Below, in pieces: positions 1-8,125 of a stretch of 64,000 nucleotides of DNA. Below the pieces are notes generated by a model, which had not been told where the DNA came from, made no database searches, and saw nothing but the letters and a program-made list of their open reading frames with translations. Each line of letters opens with the position of its first letter. Position 1 is the first letter of the stretch. Position numbers and translations under genes: made by a program. The DNA comes from JAGQOZ01 sp041399205 (lineage in GTDB: Bacteria; Planctomycetota; Planctomycetia; Pirellulales; Pirellulaceae), in the NCBI GenBank assembly GCA_041399205.1, contig JAWKTK010000008.1, forward strand, positions 265,260 through 329,259, read 5' to 3'.

Positions 1-1406
1 TGGAAAACAAATATATGGCAGAACGAGCTCACGATGTGGTGGACATCGAGCGACGCTTGTTGCAAGAACTGCTGGGACGTCAGCGCGAAGAGCTGTCCCA
101 TTTGAAATCGCCCGTGATTGTCCTGGCACACAATCTCACGCCCAGTGAAACCGCCAATCTAGACCGTAATTTCGTTTTGGGCTTTGTTTCAGAATTGGGC
201 GGACCAGGCGGTCATACCGCGATTGTGGCCGAAGCCCTGGAGCTTCCAGCCATTGTCGGCACCGGTCCCATACTCAGCGATGTCTCTGGCGGCGACACGC
301 TCATTGTGGATGGTGAAAACGGATTGGTCATCCTGGATCCCGATGAAGAAACCATTCAGAAATATCGGCGACAGGCGGCCAGCCGCAAGACGCAGCGAGC
401 CGAGTGGCAGTCTTTGCGTGAACTGCCCGCCGTTACGCTAGACGGCGCTGAACTGGAAATTAAGGCCAATATCGAATTTCCTCGAGAAGTCGAGGCTTGC
501 TTGGATCGAGGTGCTGCGGGAATTGGCTTGTATCGAACCGAATTCTTGTACCTAGGCACCCAAGAAGATCCCACCGAAGAAGACCACCTTAACGCCTATA
601 CGGATGTGATCAAGGCCATGGATGATCGGCCCGTTGTCATTCGAACGTTGGACTTGGGCGCCGACAAGATGGGACGAGGCCAGTCGAACCAAGACGAAAA
701 GAACCCTTTCTTGGGTCTACGCAGTATTCGACTTTCACTTCGCAATTTGCCGCTGTTTCGCACTCAATTACGAGCGATCCTGCGAGCCAGTGTCTTGGGC
801 GATGTCAGCCTGATGTTCCCACTGATCAGCACAATCCAAGAACTGCGGCAAGCAAAGCTCTACCTCGCTGACATCATGGAAGATCTGGAAGAAGAAGGGA
901 TTGCGTTTGATCGTGATATTAAGGTTGGCATGATGGTGGAGGTTCCCGCCGTGGTCCTGATGATGGTCCGCTTTGTAAAAGAAGTTGACTTTATCATCAT
1001 TGGTACGAACGACTTGATTCAGTATTCTCTGGCAGTCGATCGCAGCAACCGTGATGTCGCGAATCTGTACGATGCGTCACATCCAGCCGTGATTAGAATG
1101 ATTAAAATGACGGTGGATTCTGCGCTAAAAGAAGGTGTTCCGGCGACCCTATGTGGTCAAATGAGCGCAAATCCGATATACACTGCGTTGTTGCTTGGGT
1201 TGGGCTTGCGCAGTTTCAGTATTCCGCCAGGAGCCATTCCTGAGGTAAAAAACGCATGTCGTTTGACTGAAATTGGTCATTGCAATGAAATAGCCATGAA
1301 AGTCCTTGAGATGGACAACGCTCAGCAAGTGAGTGATTTTTTGCGACTTGAATATGCCCGACTACGCAACTTGACGGAACAAGAAGAAGGAAATGTTAGC
1401 GGCTAG
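1..1406 (+). CDS. ptsI: Phosphoenolpyruvate-protein phosphotransferase (PTS enzyme I), 5' end missing
   Basis: Enzyme I takes phosphate from PEP and passes it to HPr, the first step of the phosphotransferase system in the cytoplasm. The reading frame is open to the left window edge, so the N-terminal HPr-binding part lies outside. Visible parts are the swivelling phosphohistidine domain (His in GGPGGHTAI near base 215) and the PEP-binding barrel with LYRTEFLY, GTNDLIQYSLAVDR and the active cysteine in TLCGQMS. The usual His motif is GGRTSHTAI; here Pro-Gly-Gly replaces Arg-Thr-Ser before the His. The catalytic His and Cys are kept, so I expect an active enzyme. In planctomycetes PTS proteins may be regulatory rather than sugar-transporting; that is inference. 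Confidence 0.93.
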   Translation, partial: ENKYMAERAHDVVDIERRLLQELLGRQREELSHLKSPVIVLAHNLTPSETANLDRNFVLGFVSELGGPGGHTAIVAEALELPAIVGTGPILSDVSGGDTLIVDGENGLVILDPDEETIQKYRRQAASRKTQRAEWQSLRELPAVTLDGAELEIKANIEFPREVEACLDRGAAGIGLYRTEFLYLGTQEDPTEEDHLNAYTDVIKAMDDRPVVIRTLDLGADKMGRGQSNQDEKNPFLGLRSIRLSLRNLPLFRTQLRAILRASVLGDVSLMFPLISTIQELRQAKLYLADIMEDLEEEGIAFDRDIKVGMMVEVPAVVLMMVRFVKEVDFIIIGTNDLIQYSLAVDRSNRDVANLYDASHPAVIRMIKMTVDSALKEGVPATLCGQMSANPIYTALLLGLGLRSFSIPPGAIPEVKNACRLTEIGHCNEIAMKVLEMDNAQQVSDFLRLEYARLRNLTEQEEGNVSG

Positions 1407-1533
1407 GCCCACGGTGGTCACAAGCTCATTGGAAACAACAGAACCATTCGGCAAACATCGGAGAAATGCGACCGTTTTGTTGCGAATAGTTCATGTGGTC
1501 CCAGCGGACCGAGATTTAGAAACGGTTTTGTCG

Positions 1534-2193
1534 ATGATTCGGCAAAAATTACGAATTCGTTTTAGTAAACAAGGTGACTTACGACTAGTTAGCCACCGAG
1601 ACTTAGCGCGCGCTGTGGAAAGACTGTTTCGGCGCGCAGAACTCCCCTTGGCCATGACCGAAGGATTCCATCCTCATCCCAAAATTTCGTTTGTGTCCGC
1701 GTTGGCACTCGGGATTGAAGGGAAAAACGAAGTCATGGAGGTCATTCTCAGTCATCCGCAAGATCCGGACTCCGTGTTCCATAAGTTGCAAGACATGGCA
1801 CCGGAGGGATTGATCATTCGAAGTGTGGAACAGATTGCTGAAAATCAGCCCAAGACTAAGCTCGATTCTGTGGCGTATGAAATCACTGTCCCATCAGAAA
1901 GGCAAGCGACCGTTAAGGAGCGAATGGAAGCATTTCTTCATTCCGATTCCTGTGTCGTGGAAAACAGTAAGCGAAACGAGCCTATTGATATTCGTCATGA
2001 TGTTGTTGACCTTACTTTAGTGGACAGTCTACTCAAGATGCGATTGCGTTTTTCAAGAACCGCAAGTGCCGGACCGCGAGATGTACTGAAAGTTCTGGGG
2101 CTAGACAGCCTGGAACAGGAAGGATACTGGCTCGCCAGAACCGACGTCCGACTTGCCGGAAGCGTTTCATCCAATGCAAAGGAATACGTATGA
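1534..2193 (+). CDS. TIGR03936-type DUF2344 protein (radical-SAM-linked)
   Basis: The 219-residue product begins MIRQKLRIRFSKQGDLRLVS and carries the DUF2344 hallmarks SHRDL and GFHPHPKISFVSALALG. Family members are often fused to, or encoded next to, a B12-binding radical SAM protein and sit just upstream of RNase G and L21; the same order (this gene, rng, rplU) is seen here. The exact biochemical role is not established; an RNA or ribosome link is inferred from context. The frame stays open upstream to base 1393, overlapping the end of ptsI, but that stretch has no family similarity, so I place the start at the ATG at 1534. No strong Shine-Dalgarno sequence is visible there. Confidence 0.85.
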   Translation: MIRQKLRIRFSKQGDLRLVSHRDLARAVERLFRRAELPLAMTEGFHPHPKISFVSALALGIEGKNEVMEVILSHPQDPDSVFHKLQDMAPEGLIIRSVEQIAENQPKTKLDSVAYEITVPSERQATVKERMEAFLHSDSCVVENSKRNEPIDIRHDVVDLTLVDSLLKMRLRFSRTASAGPRDVLKVLGLDSLEQEGYWLARTDVRLAGSVSSNAKEYV

Positions 2194-2250
2194 CCGCATG
2201 TGACTGCTTGTCGTTAAGTCGCCTTGTCCAGGAAAGAAAGACAAGACGAT

Positions 2251-3834
2251 ATGAAGAAAGAGATTTTAGTCAATGTGGCACAACCCGAAGAATGCCGCAT
2301 TGCCATTGTTGAAGATGGGCGTCTAGAAGAGCTGTACATTGAACGCGCCAGCCAAGACAACTACGTAGGAAACATTTACAAGGGCAAAATCGTTAACCTG
2401 GAGCCCAGTATCCAAGCTGCCTTTGTCGACTTCGGCGTAGGCCGCAACGGGTTCTTGCACATCAGCGACGTGGAACCACAGTACTTTCGCCAAGGCGGAT
2501 ACGATCCAGACAATCCCAGCCCGCGAGAAGGTGAAGCTGAAGGGTCTGGCAGTCGCCGACCAACGCGTACACTGCGCCCCGGCGTTCGACCTCGCTTTAA
2601 ACCACCGATACAAGAAATCTTCCGCCGAGGTGACGAGGTATTGGTCCAAGTCATCAAGGAAGGAATTGGCAACAAAGGCCCTACGCTCTCTACCTACATC
2701 AGCATTCCCGGTCGCTACCTGGTGTTGATGCCGGCATTGGGACGAGTTGGTGTTTCTCGCAAGATTGATGACGAAGAAGATCGACGCCGTCTGCGAGACG
2801 CCATGCTGGATCTAAATCCGCCCAAAGGTCTAGGGTTCATCGTGCGAACCGCCGGGCAAGGTCGAAGTCGCCGCGAATTGGCTCGAGATCTCGCGTACCT
2901 GTCTCGGCTGTGGCGAGTGATCGTGCGGCGAGTCAAAAAGAAGCAAGGTCCGGTCGATATCTACGAAGAAAGCGACATGATCATTCGGACCATTCGCGAT
3001 ATATTTTCGTCGGACGTCGATGCCATCTACATCGACGAACCATCTGCCTTCGCGCGAGCCAAAGAGTTCTTGGAATTGATCATGCCCAAGCAAGTCGAAC
3101 GGCTTCATCTGTACGAAGGCAAAGAACCGCTTTTCCATCGCTACCGCCTGGAGCAAGAAATTGCCAACCTCCACCGCCGCGAAGTCAAATTGGAAGACGG
3201 CGGTTCGATTGTCATCGACTCCACCGAAGCGTTGGTAGCAATCGACGTTAACAGCGGAAACTTCCGAACCGACGATTCGGCCGAAGAAACTGCCTACCAG
3301 TTGAATATCTCCGCCGCCAAAGAAATCGCTCGGCAACTTCGACTCCGTGACCTCGGTGGCGTCATCGTCAACGACTTTATCGATATGCGACGCGACCGAC
3401 ATCGTCGTAACGTGGAACGGGCACTGCGGGATGCCATGAAACGAGATCGCGCCAGAACCAAGATTCTTCGGACTAGTCCTTTTGGTCTGGTCGAGATGAC
3501 TCGGCAACGCGTTCGTCCCAGCTTGAAACGCAGCGTTTTTGCAGATTGCCCCTGCTGTAGCGGTCGAGGCGTAGTAAAGACGGACGAAAGCATGTCGATT
3601 GAAGTTATCCGCATGCTGATGCTAGCTGGCCAGAATCCGGAAGTGTGCCGAGTGACCGTGAAAGTGAACGACGCCGTGGCAGCTTACCTAAACAACCGAA
3701 AACGCAAGGAATTGGCCGGTTTGGAGGACGAAGGCAGCATGAACATCCAGATTTTTGGCGTAGAAAATTCTTTTCCAGAATTCCTTGAGATCAAGTGTTT
3801 TGACAAACGAAATAACGAAGTTGAAATGCCCTAA
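2251..3834 (+). CDS. rng: Ribonuclease E/G family endoribonuclease
   Basis: This 527-residue protein cuts single-stranded RNA in rRNA maturation and mRNA turnover. The N-terminal S1 domain (from about residue 35) is split by a Pro/Arg-rich insertion at about residues 78-125. The RNase H-like catalytic domain has the metal-binding Asp in AIDVNSGNF (about D332) and DLGGVIVNDFIDM. A zinc-link motif, CPCCSGRG (about residue 433), holds the dimer together in this family. There is no long disordered C-terminal scaffold, so RNase G fits better than RNase E. The ATG at 2251 follows an AGGAAAG purine run; an upstream TTG at 2224 is less likely. L21 lies downstream, as in many bacteria. Confidence 0.93.
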   Translation: MKKEILVNVAQPEECRIAIVEDGRLEELYIERASQDNYVGNIYKGKIVNLEPSIQAAFVDFGVGRNGFLHISDVEPQYFRQGGYDPDNPSPREGEAEGSGSRRPTRTLRPGVRPRFKPPIQEIFRRGDEVLVQVIKEGIGNKGPTLSTYISIPGRYLVLMPALGRVGVSRKIDDEEDRRRLRDAMLDLNPPKGLGFIVRTAGQGRSRRELARDLAYLSRLWRVIVRRVKKKQGPVDIYEESDMIIRTIRDIFSSDVDAIYIDEPSAFARAKEFLELIMPKQVERLHLYEGKEPLFHRYRLEQEIANLHRREVKLEDGGSIVIDSTEALVAIDVNSGNFRTDDSAEETAYQLNISAAKEIARQLRLRDLGGVIVNDFIDMRRDRHRRNVERALRDAMKRDRARTKILRTSPFGLVEMTRQRVRPSLKRSVFADCPCCSGRGVVKTDESMSIEVIRMLMLAGQNPEVCRVTVKVNDAVAAYLNNRKRKELAGLEDEGSMNIQIFGVENSFPEFLEIKCFDKRNNEVEMP

Positions 3835-3962
3835 TAGCCCCAAACGGGACTCGACCAGAATGGTTCGCGCGGCTATATTGCCGGATTACCAAAAAACGAG
3901 TCCTTTCCGGGTAATCTGTACGAAAAACTCGAATCCATTCAAACAGTGTCGTAGGTTGATTG

Positions 3963-4274
3963 ATGTACGCGATTATTGAAGACGGCGGTCGCCAATACAA
4001 AATTCAGGAAGGGCAAGAAATTGCCGTGGATTACCGTGAAGGAAAAGCAGGCGACAAAATTGAATTCCCCAAAGTATTAGCCGTTTCCTCGGGTGACAGC
4101 CTCACTCTGGGAAAGCCCACCGTTGATGGTGCCAGCGTATCAGCAGAAGTAGTCGGGGTGGAAATGGGCGACAAGATCTTCATTCAGAAGTTTCGTCGCC
4201 GCAAGAATGCTCGCCGCCGCACTGGTCATCGCCAGATGTACACCAAGGTAAAGATTTCAAAAATCGAGTCGTAA
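3963..4274 (+). CDS. rplU: 50S ribosomal protein L21
   Basis: A 103-residue L21 beginning MYAIIEDGGRQYKIQEGQ and ending with the basic RNA-binding segment FRRRKNARRRTGHRQ and KVKI. It binds 23S rRNA in the large subunit. The ATG at 3963 is used; a TTG directly before it is in frame but not needed. In most bacteria rpmA (L27) follows in the same operon. Here a strong terminator lies 30 bp downstream and no L27 gene is in the window. Confidence 0.97.
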   Translation: MYAIIEDGGRQYKIQEGQEIAVDYREGKAGDKIEFPKVLAVSSGDSLTLGKPTVDGASVSAEVVGVEMGDKIFIQKFRRRKNARRRTGHRQMYTKVKISKIES

Positions 4275-4304
4275 AATTTCGTCTTGATAGAAATAGCATT
4301 TGAC

Positions 4305-4334
4305 AGGCCAGAGTTCGCTCTGGCCTTATTTTTT
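4305..4334 (+). terminator. Rho-independent terminator after rplU
   Basis: A nine-base-pair stem (AGGCCAGAG with CTCTGGCCT) closes a TTCG loop and is followed by TATTTTTT. The stable tetraloop and U-tract make this a textbook intrinsic terminator. It separates the rng-rplU unit from the riboswitch unit. Confidence 0.95.
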
Positions 4335-4385
4335 GGACTCGCGTAGTGGACATGCTCGACCGAGTCTGATAGCTTACCGCCAACA

Positions 4386-4581
4386 TCACTTGGGTGGCCA
4401 AACCCATTGTCTGCGGTTTGGCGAAAAGGGAACTTCGGTGCAATTCCGAGACGGCCCCGCCGCTGTGAGCGAACGACAAAAACGTGCCTCCTCTGATATG
4501 CCATTGACTTGTTTCGAATCGAAAGAAGTCGAGAAGGCTTGGCAAGTTTAGTTCGCAAGTCAGAAGACCTGCCTAAGGTGA
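4386..4581 (+). promoter_or_regulatory. Cobalamin (B12) riboswitch
   Basis: The conserved core is readable in order: AAAAGGGAAC (4424-4433), a small hairpin TCGGTGCAATTCCGA (4435-4449), then ACGGCCCCGCCGCTGTGA (4451-4468), matching the family pattern GGGAA...CGGTG.AA.TCCG..ACGG.CCCGCC.CTGT. After a variable arm comes the B12-box-like AAGTCAGAAGACCTGCC (4557-4573). An outer P1 stem can form between TCACTT (4386-4391) and AAGGTGA (4575-4581). The element lies between the rplU terminator and the DUF1559 gene and points the same way. Known members turn expression off when adenosyl- or methylcobalamin binds; that is the expected behaviour here. The family call rests on motif reading, not on a covariance search. 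Confidence 0.9.
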
Positions 4582-4585
4582 TTTG

Positions 4586-4642
4586 ATGCAAATGCCTGCG
4601 ATGGGACGGCGTTGCTCAGACTTGATCTCAAAGGACCGCTAA
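4586..4642 (+). CDS. Possible 18-codon leader ORF overlapping the riboswitch output
   Basis: An ATG at 4586 opens a short frame (MQMPAMGRRCSDLISKDR) ending in TAA at 4640-4642. AGGTGAT at 4576-4582 is a seven-base match to the 16S rRNA tail at suitable spacing, and most of it is also the 3' strand of the riboswitch P1 stem. If the stem forms, this ribosome binding site is hidden. The ORF could therefore be the direct target of the switch or a leader peptide coupled to the next gene. It may equally be chance; no homologue is known to me. Confidence 0.3.
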   Translation: MQMPAMGRRCSDLISKDR

Positions 4643-4733
4643 TTCGACCTGCGTTTGATACGTCGTCGCTGGTGCACGTTTGAACGTTGCGCTGGAGGTT
4701 CGTATCAATCGTAGTCGTGATTGCGCATTCGTT

Positions 4734-5540
4734 ATGAAGCAAGCGAAAACCTGCCGCTGGCAACAACGCCAAGGCTTTACCATCGTGGAACTTTTGGTGG
4801 TGATAGCCATCATCAGTGTTTTGATGGGTTTGCTGTTGCCCGCAGTGAACATGGCGCGCGAAGCCAGTCGCCGGACGACATGCCAAAATAACTTGCGGCA
4901 GATTGGGATTGCGCTACACGCGTACCATCAGCAATATCAAGCGTTTCCGCCGGGCGGCGTGGAATGGCGACCTCCGCATGATCACACCAAACGGCAACTC
5001 GCTTGGTCCGCGTTCCTACTGCCTTTCCTGGACGAACAAGATTTGTATGACCAGCTAGATCTGCAGCAAGCTTTTGATAGCCCCGCGAATGCCACGGCCG
5101 CTTCAAGAATCATCTCCGTTTACGTCTGCCCGTCAGGTGAACGAATCGATTCGTTGGTAGATGGCCGAGGCCCCAGTGATTACGGCGGCATTTATGGCGA
5201 ACGCATCACCAGTCCCAATAGTCCGCCGAAAGGCATCATGCTTTACGATCGAAAAATTCGTTCGGCTGAAATTCGGGATGGCCTGACGCACACGCTGATC
5301 ATTGCCGAAGACACCGCTTGGCCCGAAGGACAGTGGATCAACGGTCGCAATCTGTTTGACCAAGCTTTCGGCATTAATCAAGCGCCTAAATTTGAAAACG
5401 ATATTCGTAGCCACCATCCCGGCGGCGCAAATGGATTGCTGGCTGGCGGAGCGGTTCGATTCCTGACTGATCAGACGGAACTAAAAATCGTAGCCGCCCT
5501 TTGCACTCGCGCCGGCAGCGAAAAAGTTGCCGATCCCTAA
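4734..5540 (+). CDS. DUF1559 pseudopilin-like protein
   Basis: A 268-residue member of the planctomycete DUF1559 family. The N-terminus has a type IV pilin-like methylation site, QGFTIVELLVVIAII, so a prepilin peptidase should cut after the Gly and leave a membrane helix used for assembly. The C-terminus has the family signature SHHPGGANGLLAGGAVRFL. Family members are abundant in planctomycetes and are probably surface or minor-pilin-like proteins; the function is unknown. The ATG at 4734 has no clear Shine-Dalgarno sequence; a TTG at 4680 would add 18 residues. It is the first full gene behind the cobalamin riboswitch and lies 76 bp before the DUF4465 gene, so the two are probably co-transcribed. 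Confidence 0.88.
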   Translation: MKQAKTCRWQQRQGFTIVELLVVIAIISVLMGLLLPAVNMAREASRRTTCQNNLRQIGIALHAYHQQYQAFPPGGVEWRPPHDHTKRQLAWSAFLLPFLDEQDLYDQLDLQQAFDSPANATAASRIISVYVCPSGERIDSLVDGRGPSDYGGIYGERITSPNSPPKGIMLYDRKIRSAEIRDGLTHTLIIAEDTAWPEGQWINGRNLFDQAFGINQAPKFENDIRSHHPGGANGLLAGGAVRFLTDQTELKIVAALCTRAGSEKVADP

Positions 5541-5616
5541 GGGAAAACCATCGCCGTTGTTCTGATTTGAAATCTATTGATTGAAACCTGCTGCTGAGGA
5601 AATAAGGAGCGTTTGC

Positions 5617-6444
5617 GTGATATGTTACCGAATCGTTTGGCGAACTCTTGGAATTCTAGTTCTGTCGTTGTTGTTGGCGAATTCGCTCAGCGCGGCAACG
5701 ATTGTCGACTTTGAAGATCTGACGTTAGCCGCAGAGTCGGCAGCGCCCGGCGATGCCAGCCAAGTGCCGTTCAGTAGCCACGGCGTAGAGTTCAATCGAT
5801 CCTACGCCACCGATTTTGACTGCTGCCCCGGCGCTTGGGCCTACAGCAATCAAACTGACACCGTGACACCTGGTTATCTGAATTCCTTTTCCGCTGTCTC
5901 GGCCAACGGTGGCGGGGCGAACGGTTCCGCCAACTACGCGGTCGCCTTTAATTCGTTTCTGGGCGAAGCCACCGTCACACTTCCGCAAGACGCAACCGTG
6001 GAAGGAGCCTACTTGACGAATTCCACGTATGCTTATCGAGCGATCGTGGATGGAGTCGATTCGGCCGATCCCAATAACCCTCGGCAATTCATTGACGGAC
6101 CACTCGCAGACGGTGGATTCGTAAGGCTAGAAATTCTTGGACTAAATCAAGCCGGCGAAACGGTCGGTTCGGTCGATTTCTTCCTGGCCGACTATCGTAA
6201 CCAGCGAGTTGCCATCCAAGACTGGACTTGGGTAGATTTAAACGGTTTGGGCAGCGATATTCGTCAGCTGCAATTTCAAATGGAATCGACTCAGCAAAAC
6301 GAATTTGGCATGGCTACGCCCAGTTATTTTGCCATGGATAATCTGACTGTCACCTACGTTCCGGAACCCAGAATGGCTGGCTGGCTGGTGATCGTGGCCT
6401 GGCTGGCGAGCAACCGTATTCGCACAAAGCGAGATCAACGTTGA
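5617..6444 (+). CDS. DUF4465 surface protein with PEP-CTERM tail
   Basis: A 275-residue exported protein. A signal peptide (WRTLGILVLSLLLANSLSAA) leads into a DUF4465 domain at about residues 27-245, recognised from WAYSNQTDTVTPGY, NGSANYAVAF, LTNSTYAY, VDFFLADYR, DWTWVDL and FGMATPSYFAMDNL. It ends in VPEP, a hydrophobic helix and a basic tail, a PEP-CTERM sorting signal. To my knowledge DUF4465 proteins of gut Bacteroidetes occur in cobalamin loci and some (BtuH) bind B12 at the cell surface. With a B12 riboswitch upstream, a role in B12 capture is a reasonable inference. The GTG at 5617 is chosen because AAGGAG lies seven bases before it. The PEP-CTERM anchor is unlike the lipoprotein anchoring expected in Bacteroidetes. 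Confidence 0.88.
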   Translation: MICYRIVWRTLGILVLSLLLANSLSAATIVDFEDLTLAAESAAPGDASQVPFSSHGVEFNRSYATDFDCCPGAWAYSNQTDTVTPGYLNSFSAVSANGGGANGSANYAVAFNSFLGEATVTLPQDATVEGAYLTNSTYAYRAIVDGVDSADPNNPRQFIDGPLADGGFVRLEILGLNQAGETVGSVDFFLADYRNQRVAIQDWTWVDLNGLGSDIRQLQFQMESTQQNEFGMATPSYFAMDNLTVTYVPEPRMAGWLVIVAWLASNRIRTKRDQR

Positions 6445-7259
6445 ATCATCCAGAATCATCCGGCCAAGACCAAGCGGCCGAACACAACCGTCGCGCGTGG
6501 GATCGTTTGGTTCGCAACAAACAACGGTTTACTCGTCCCGCCAAAGACGACGAATTCCACGATCCTCTGAAGGTGCTGGACGGCAATCGCTGGCTGGGCG
6601 ATGCCGTCAAAGGTGCCCGATTGTTGTGCTTGGCCGCTGGTGGTGGCCGACAAGCTCCGCTGTACGCCGCAGCGGGCGCGGCAGTGACCGTGGTCGATAT
6701 TAGTGCCGAACAGTTGTCACTGGATCGTCAAGTTGCCGCGGAAAAAGATTTGGACATTCGCACCGTGCAAACGTCCATGGACGACTTGGGCATGTTTGCG
6801 GATCAAGCGTTTGACATTGTCATTCATCCCGTTAGCACGTGCTACTTACCCAAAATCGCTCCGGTCTACCGTGAAGTTGCCAGAATCACTCGGTCGCATG
6901 GCCTGTACATCAGCCAACACAAACAGCCCGTCAGTCTACAAGCCAGTACGCTGCCGTCTGAAAACGGCTATGAACTGTTGACGCCGTATTACTGTGAATC
7001 ACAACCGTTGCCCGCAGTACAGGGTAGCTTGCATCGCGAAGAAGGAACGCTCGAATACCTGCATCGTTGGGATCAGTTGATCGGCGAAATGTGTCGAGCG
7101 GGGTTCGTCATTGAAGATCTGACCGAACCTTGTCATGCGAATTCGCAAGCGGCCATCGGTACGTTTGCGCATCGCAGCACGTATGTTGCACCGTATGTTC
7201 GCGTTAAAGCGCGACGCCGGGCCAGCGCACCGGCGAATCGAGTTTGGTTGCCCGAATAA
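6441..7259 (+). CDS. Class I SAM-dependent methyltransferase
   Basis: A 272-residue Rossmann methyltransferase. Motif I is LLCLAAGGGRQ (about residues 61-71), followed by VTVVDIS for the SAM ribose and FDIVIHPVS for motif IV. The N-terminal HNRRAWDRLV is shared by a set of planctomycete methyltransferases of unknown substrate. No in-frame ATG precedes motif I, so the TTG at 6441 is the likely start. It overlaps the TGA stop of the DUF4465 gene as TTGA, which suggests translational coupling. That makes it the third gene of the riboswitch unit, though a role in cobalamin metabolism cannot be read from the sequence. Confidence 0.82.
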   Translation: MNHPESSGQDQAAEHNRRAWDRLVRNKQRFTRPAKDDEFHDPLKVLDGNRWLGDAVKGARLLCLAAGGGRQAPLYAAAGAAVTVVDISAEQLSLDRQVAAEKDLDIRTVQTSMDDLGMFADQAFDIVIHPVSTCYLPKIAPVYREVARITRSHGLYISQHKQPVSLQASTLPSENGYELLTPYYCESQPLPAVQGSLHREEGTLEYLHRWDQLIGEMCRAGFVIEDLTEPCHANSQAAIGTFAHRSTYVAPYVRVKARRRASAPANRVWLPE

Positions 7260-7309
7260 TTTACCGAGCAGACCGTGGCGAGATATAAGCTAAACAAAGC
7301 CAAGTCGTG

Positions 7310-8125
7310 TTAGGCACAGACAAAAATTTCGCCTCGGCCACCTTCCAGCATATCGCCGTGATGAATTTGCAGCGGTCGCTGGCGAATCGAACTTGGCACC
7401 GGATAGCCGCATTCTTCCAAACGACGCAAAATCATTTGCATGACGGGCGAAGCGTAAACACATCCTGGGCGAAAGGTCAGCAACAGATCGGTCGGCGTGT
7501 CGCCCAGCAGCCCAATGGTTCCTCGCCGCATCCCCGCTCCATGTCGAATACCGGTTTCTCCAAAAGCCAAAATGGTGCCCGCCCGCATATTGAAACCAAT
7601 TAAGTCGCCCGTGCGACCTCCGATCGCAATCAGACCACGTCGCATGGAATGGCCAATTTCGTTACCGGCGTCACCGTGAACCAAGATTTCGCCACCTCGC
7701 ATCCCGACTCGGCTGCCTCGATACGCTGAACCAACCAAATGCCCAGCGTTGCCGTGAACGTGAATTCGACCTCCGTGCAATTCGCCACCCAGCCAATCGC
7801 CGACGTTGCCTTCGACCAAAATCTGGCCGGCCGTCATTTCGCTGCCGATATGCCTCCCACCGTTGCCCGCGATCGTAATTTGCCCACCGTCCATCTTGGC
7901 GCCGATCCAATGCACGCCCGAACAGTCTCCTTCAAATCGCAAGTGCTGGTCACTGGCATCACCGGACACGTCAAACCATTCACCAACGGTGGTGGTACGA
8001 TTGCCGTGATACATTTCCAAGTCGGCAATTTGCTTGAGCGAAAGTTCAGCACACCGGGCAGGCGTAATTCCTTCCACTTCCAACGGAATGGTGGTCGACG
8101 ACTTCAGCTTTAAACAGACAGGCAT
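7310..8125 (-). CDS. fhcC: Formylmethanofuran dehydrogenase/formyltransferase-hydrolase subunit C
   Basis: A 271-residue protein of the FwdC/FhcC type, a right-handed beta-helix built from GxxGxxxG turns (GNVGDWLGGELHGG, GNAGHLVGSAYRG, GDAGNEIGHSMRRG, GRTGDLIGFNMRAG). In C1 metabolism it is the structural subunit of the complex moving formyl groups between tetrahydromethanopterin and a methanofuran-like carrier. Planctomycetes are known to carry these genes. Subunits A, B and D are not adjacent here, so it stands alone. The glutamate synthase C-terminal domain is a relative, but the length and N-terminal region (LEVEGITPARCAEL) favour FhcC. Confidence 0.88.
   Translation of the reverse strand: MPVCLKLKSSTTIPLEVEGITPARCAELSLKQIADLEMYHGNRTTTVGEWFDVSGDASDQHLRFEGDCSGVHWIGAKMDGGQITIAGNGGRHIGSEMTAGQILVEGNVGDWLGGELHGGRIHVHGNAGHLVGSAYRGSRVGMRGGEILVHGDAGNEIGHSMRRGLIAIGGRTGDLIGFNMRAGTILAFGETGIRHGAGMRRGTIGLLGDTPTDLLLTFRPGCVYASPVMQMILRRLEECGYPVPSSIRQRPLQIHHGDMLEGGRGEIFVCA

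Noticed and set aside
2830..3507. 225-codon antisense frame over the RNase gene
   Set aside because: It is a shadow of a strongly conserved sense gene.
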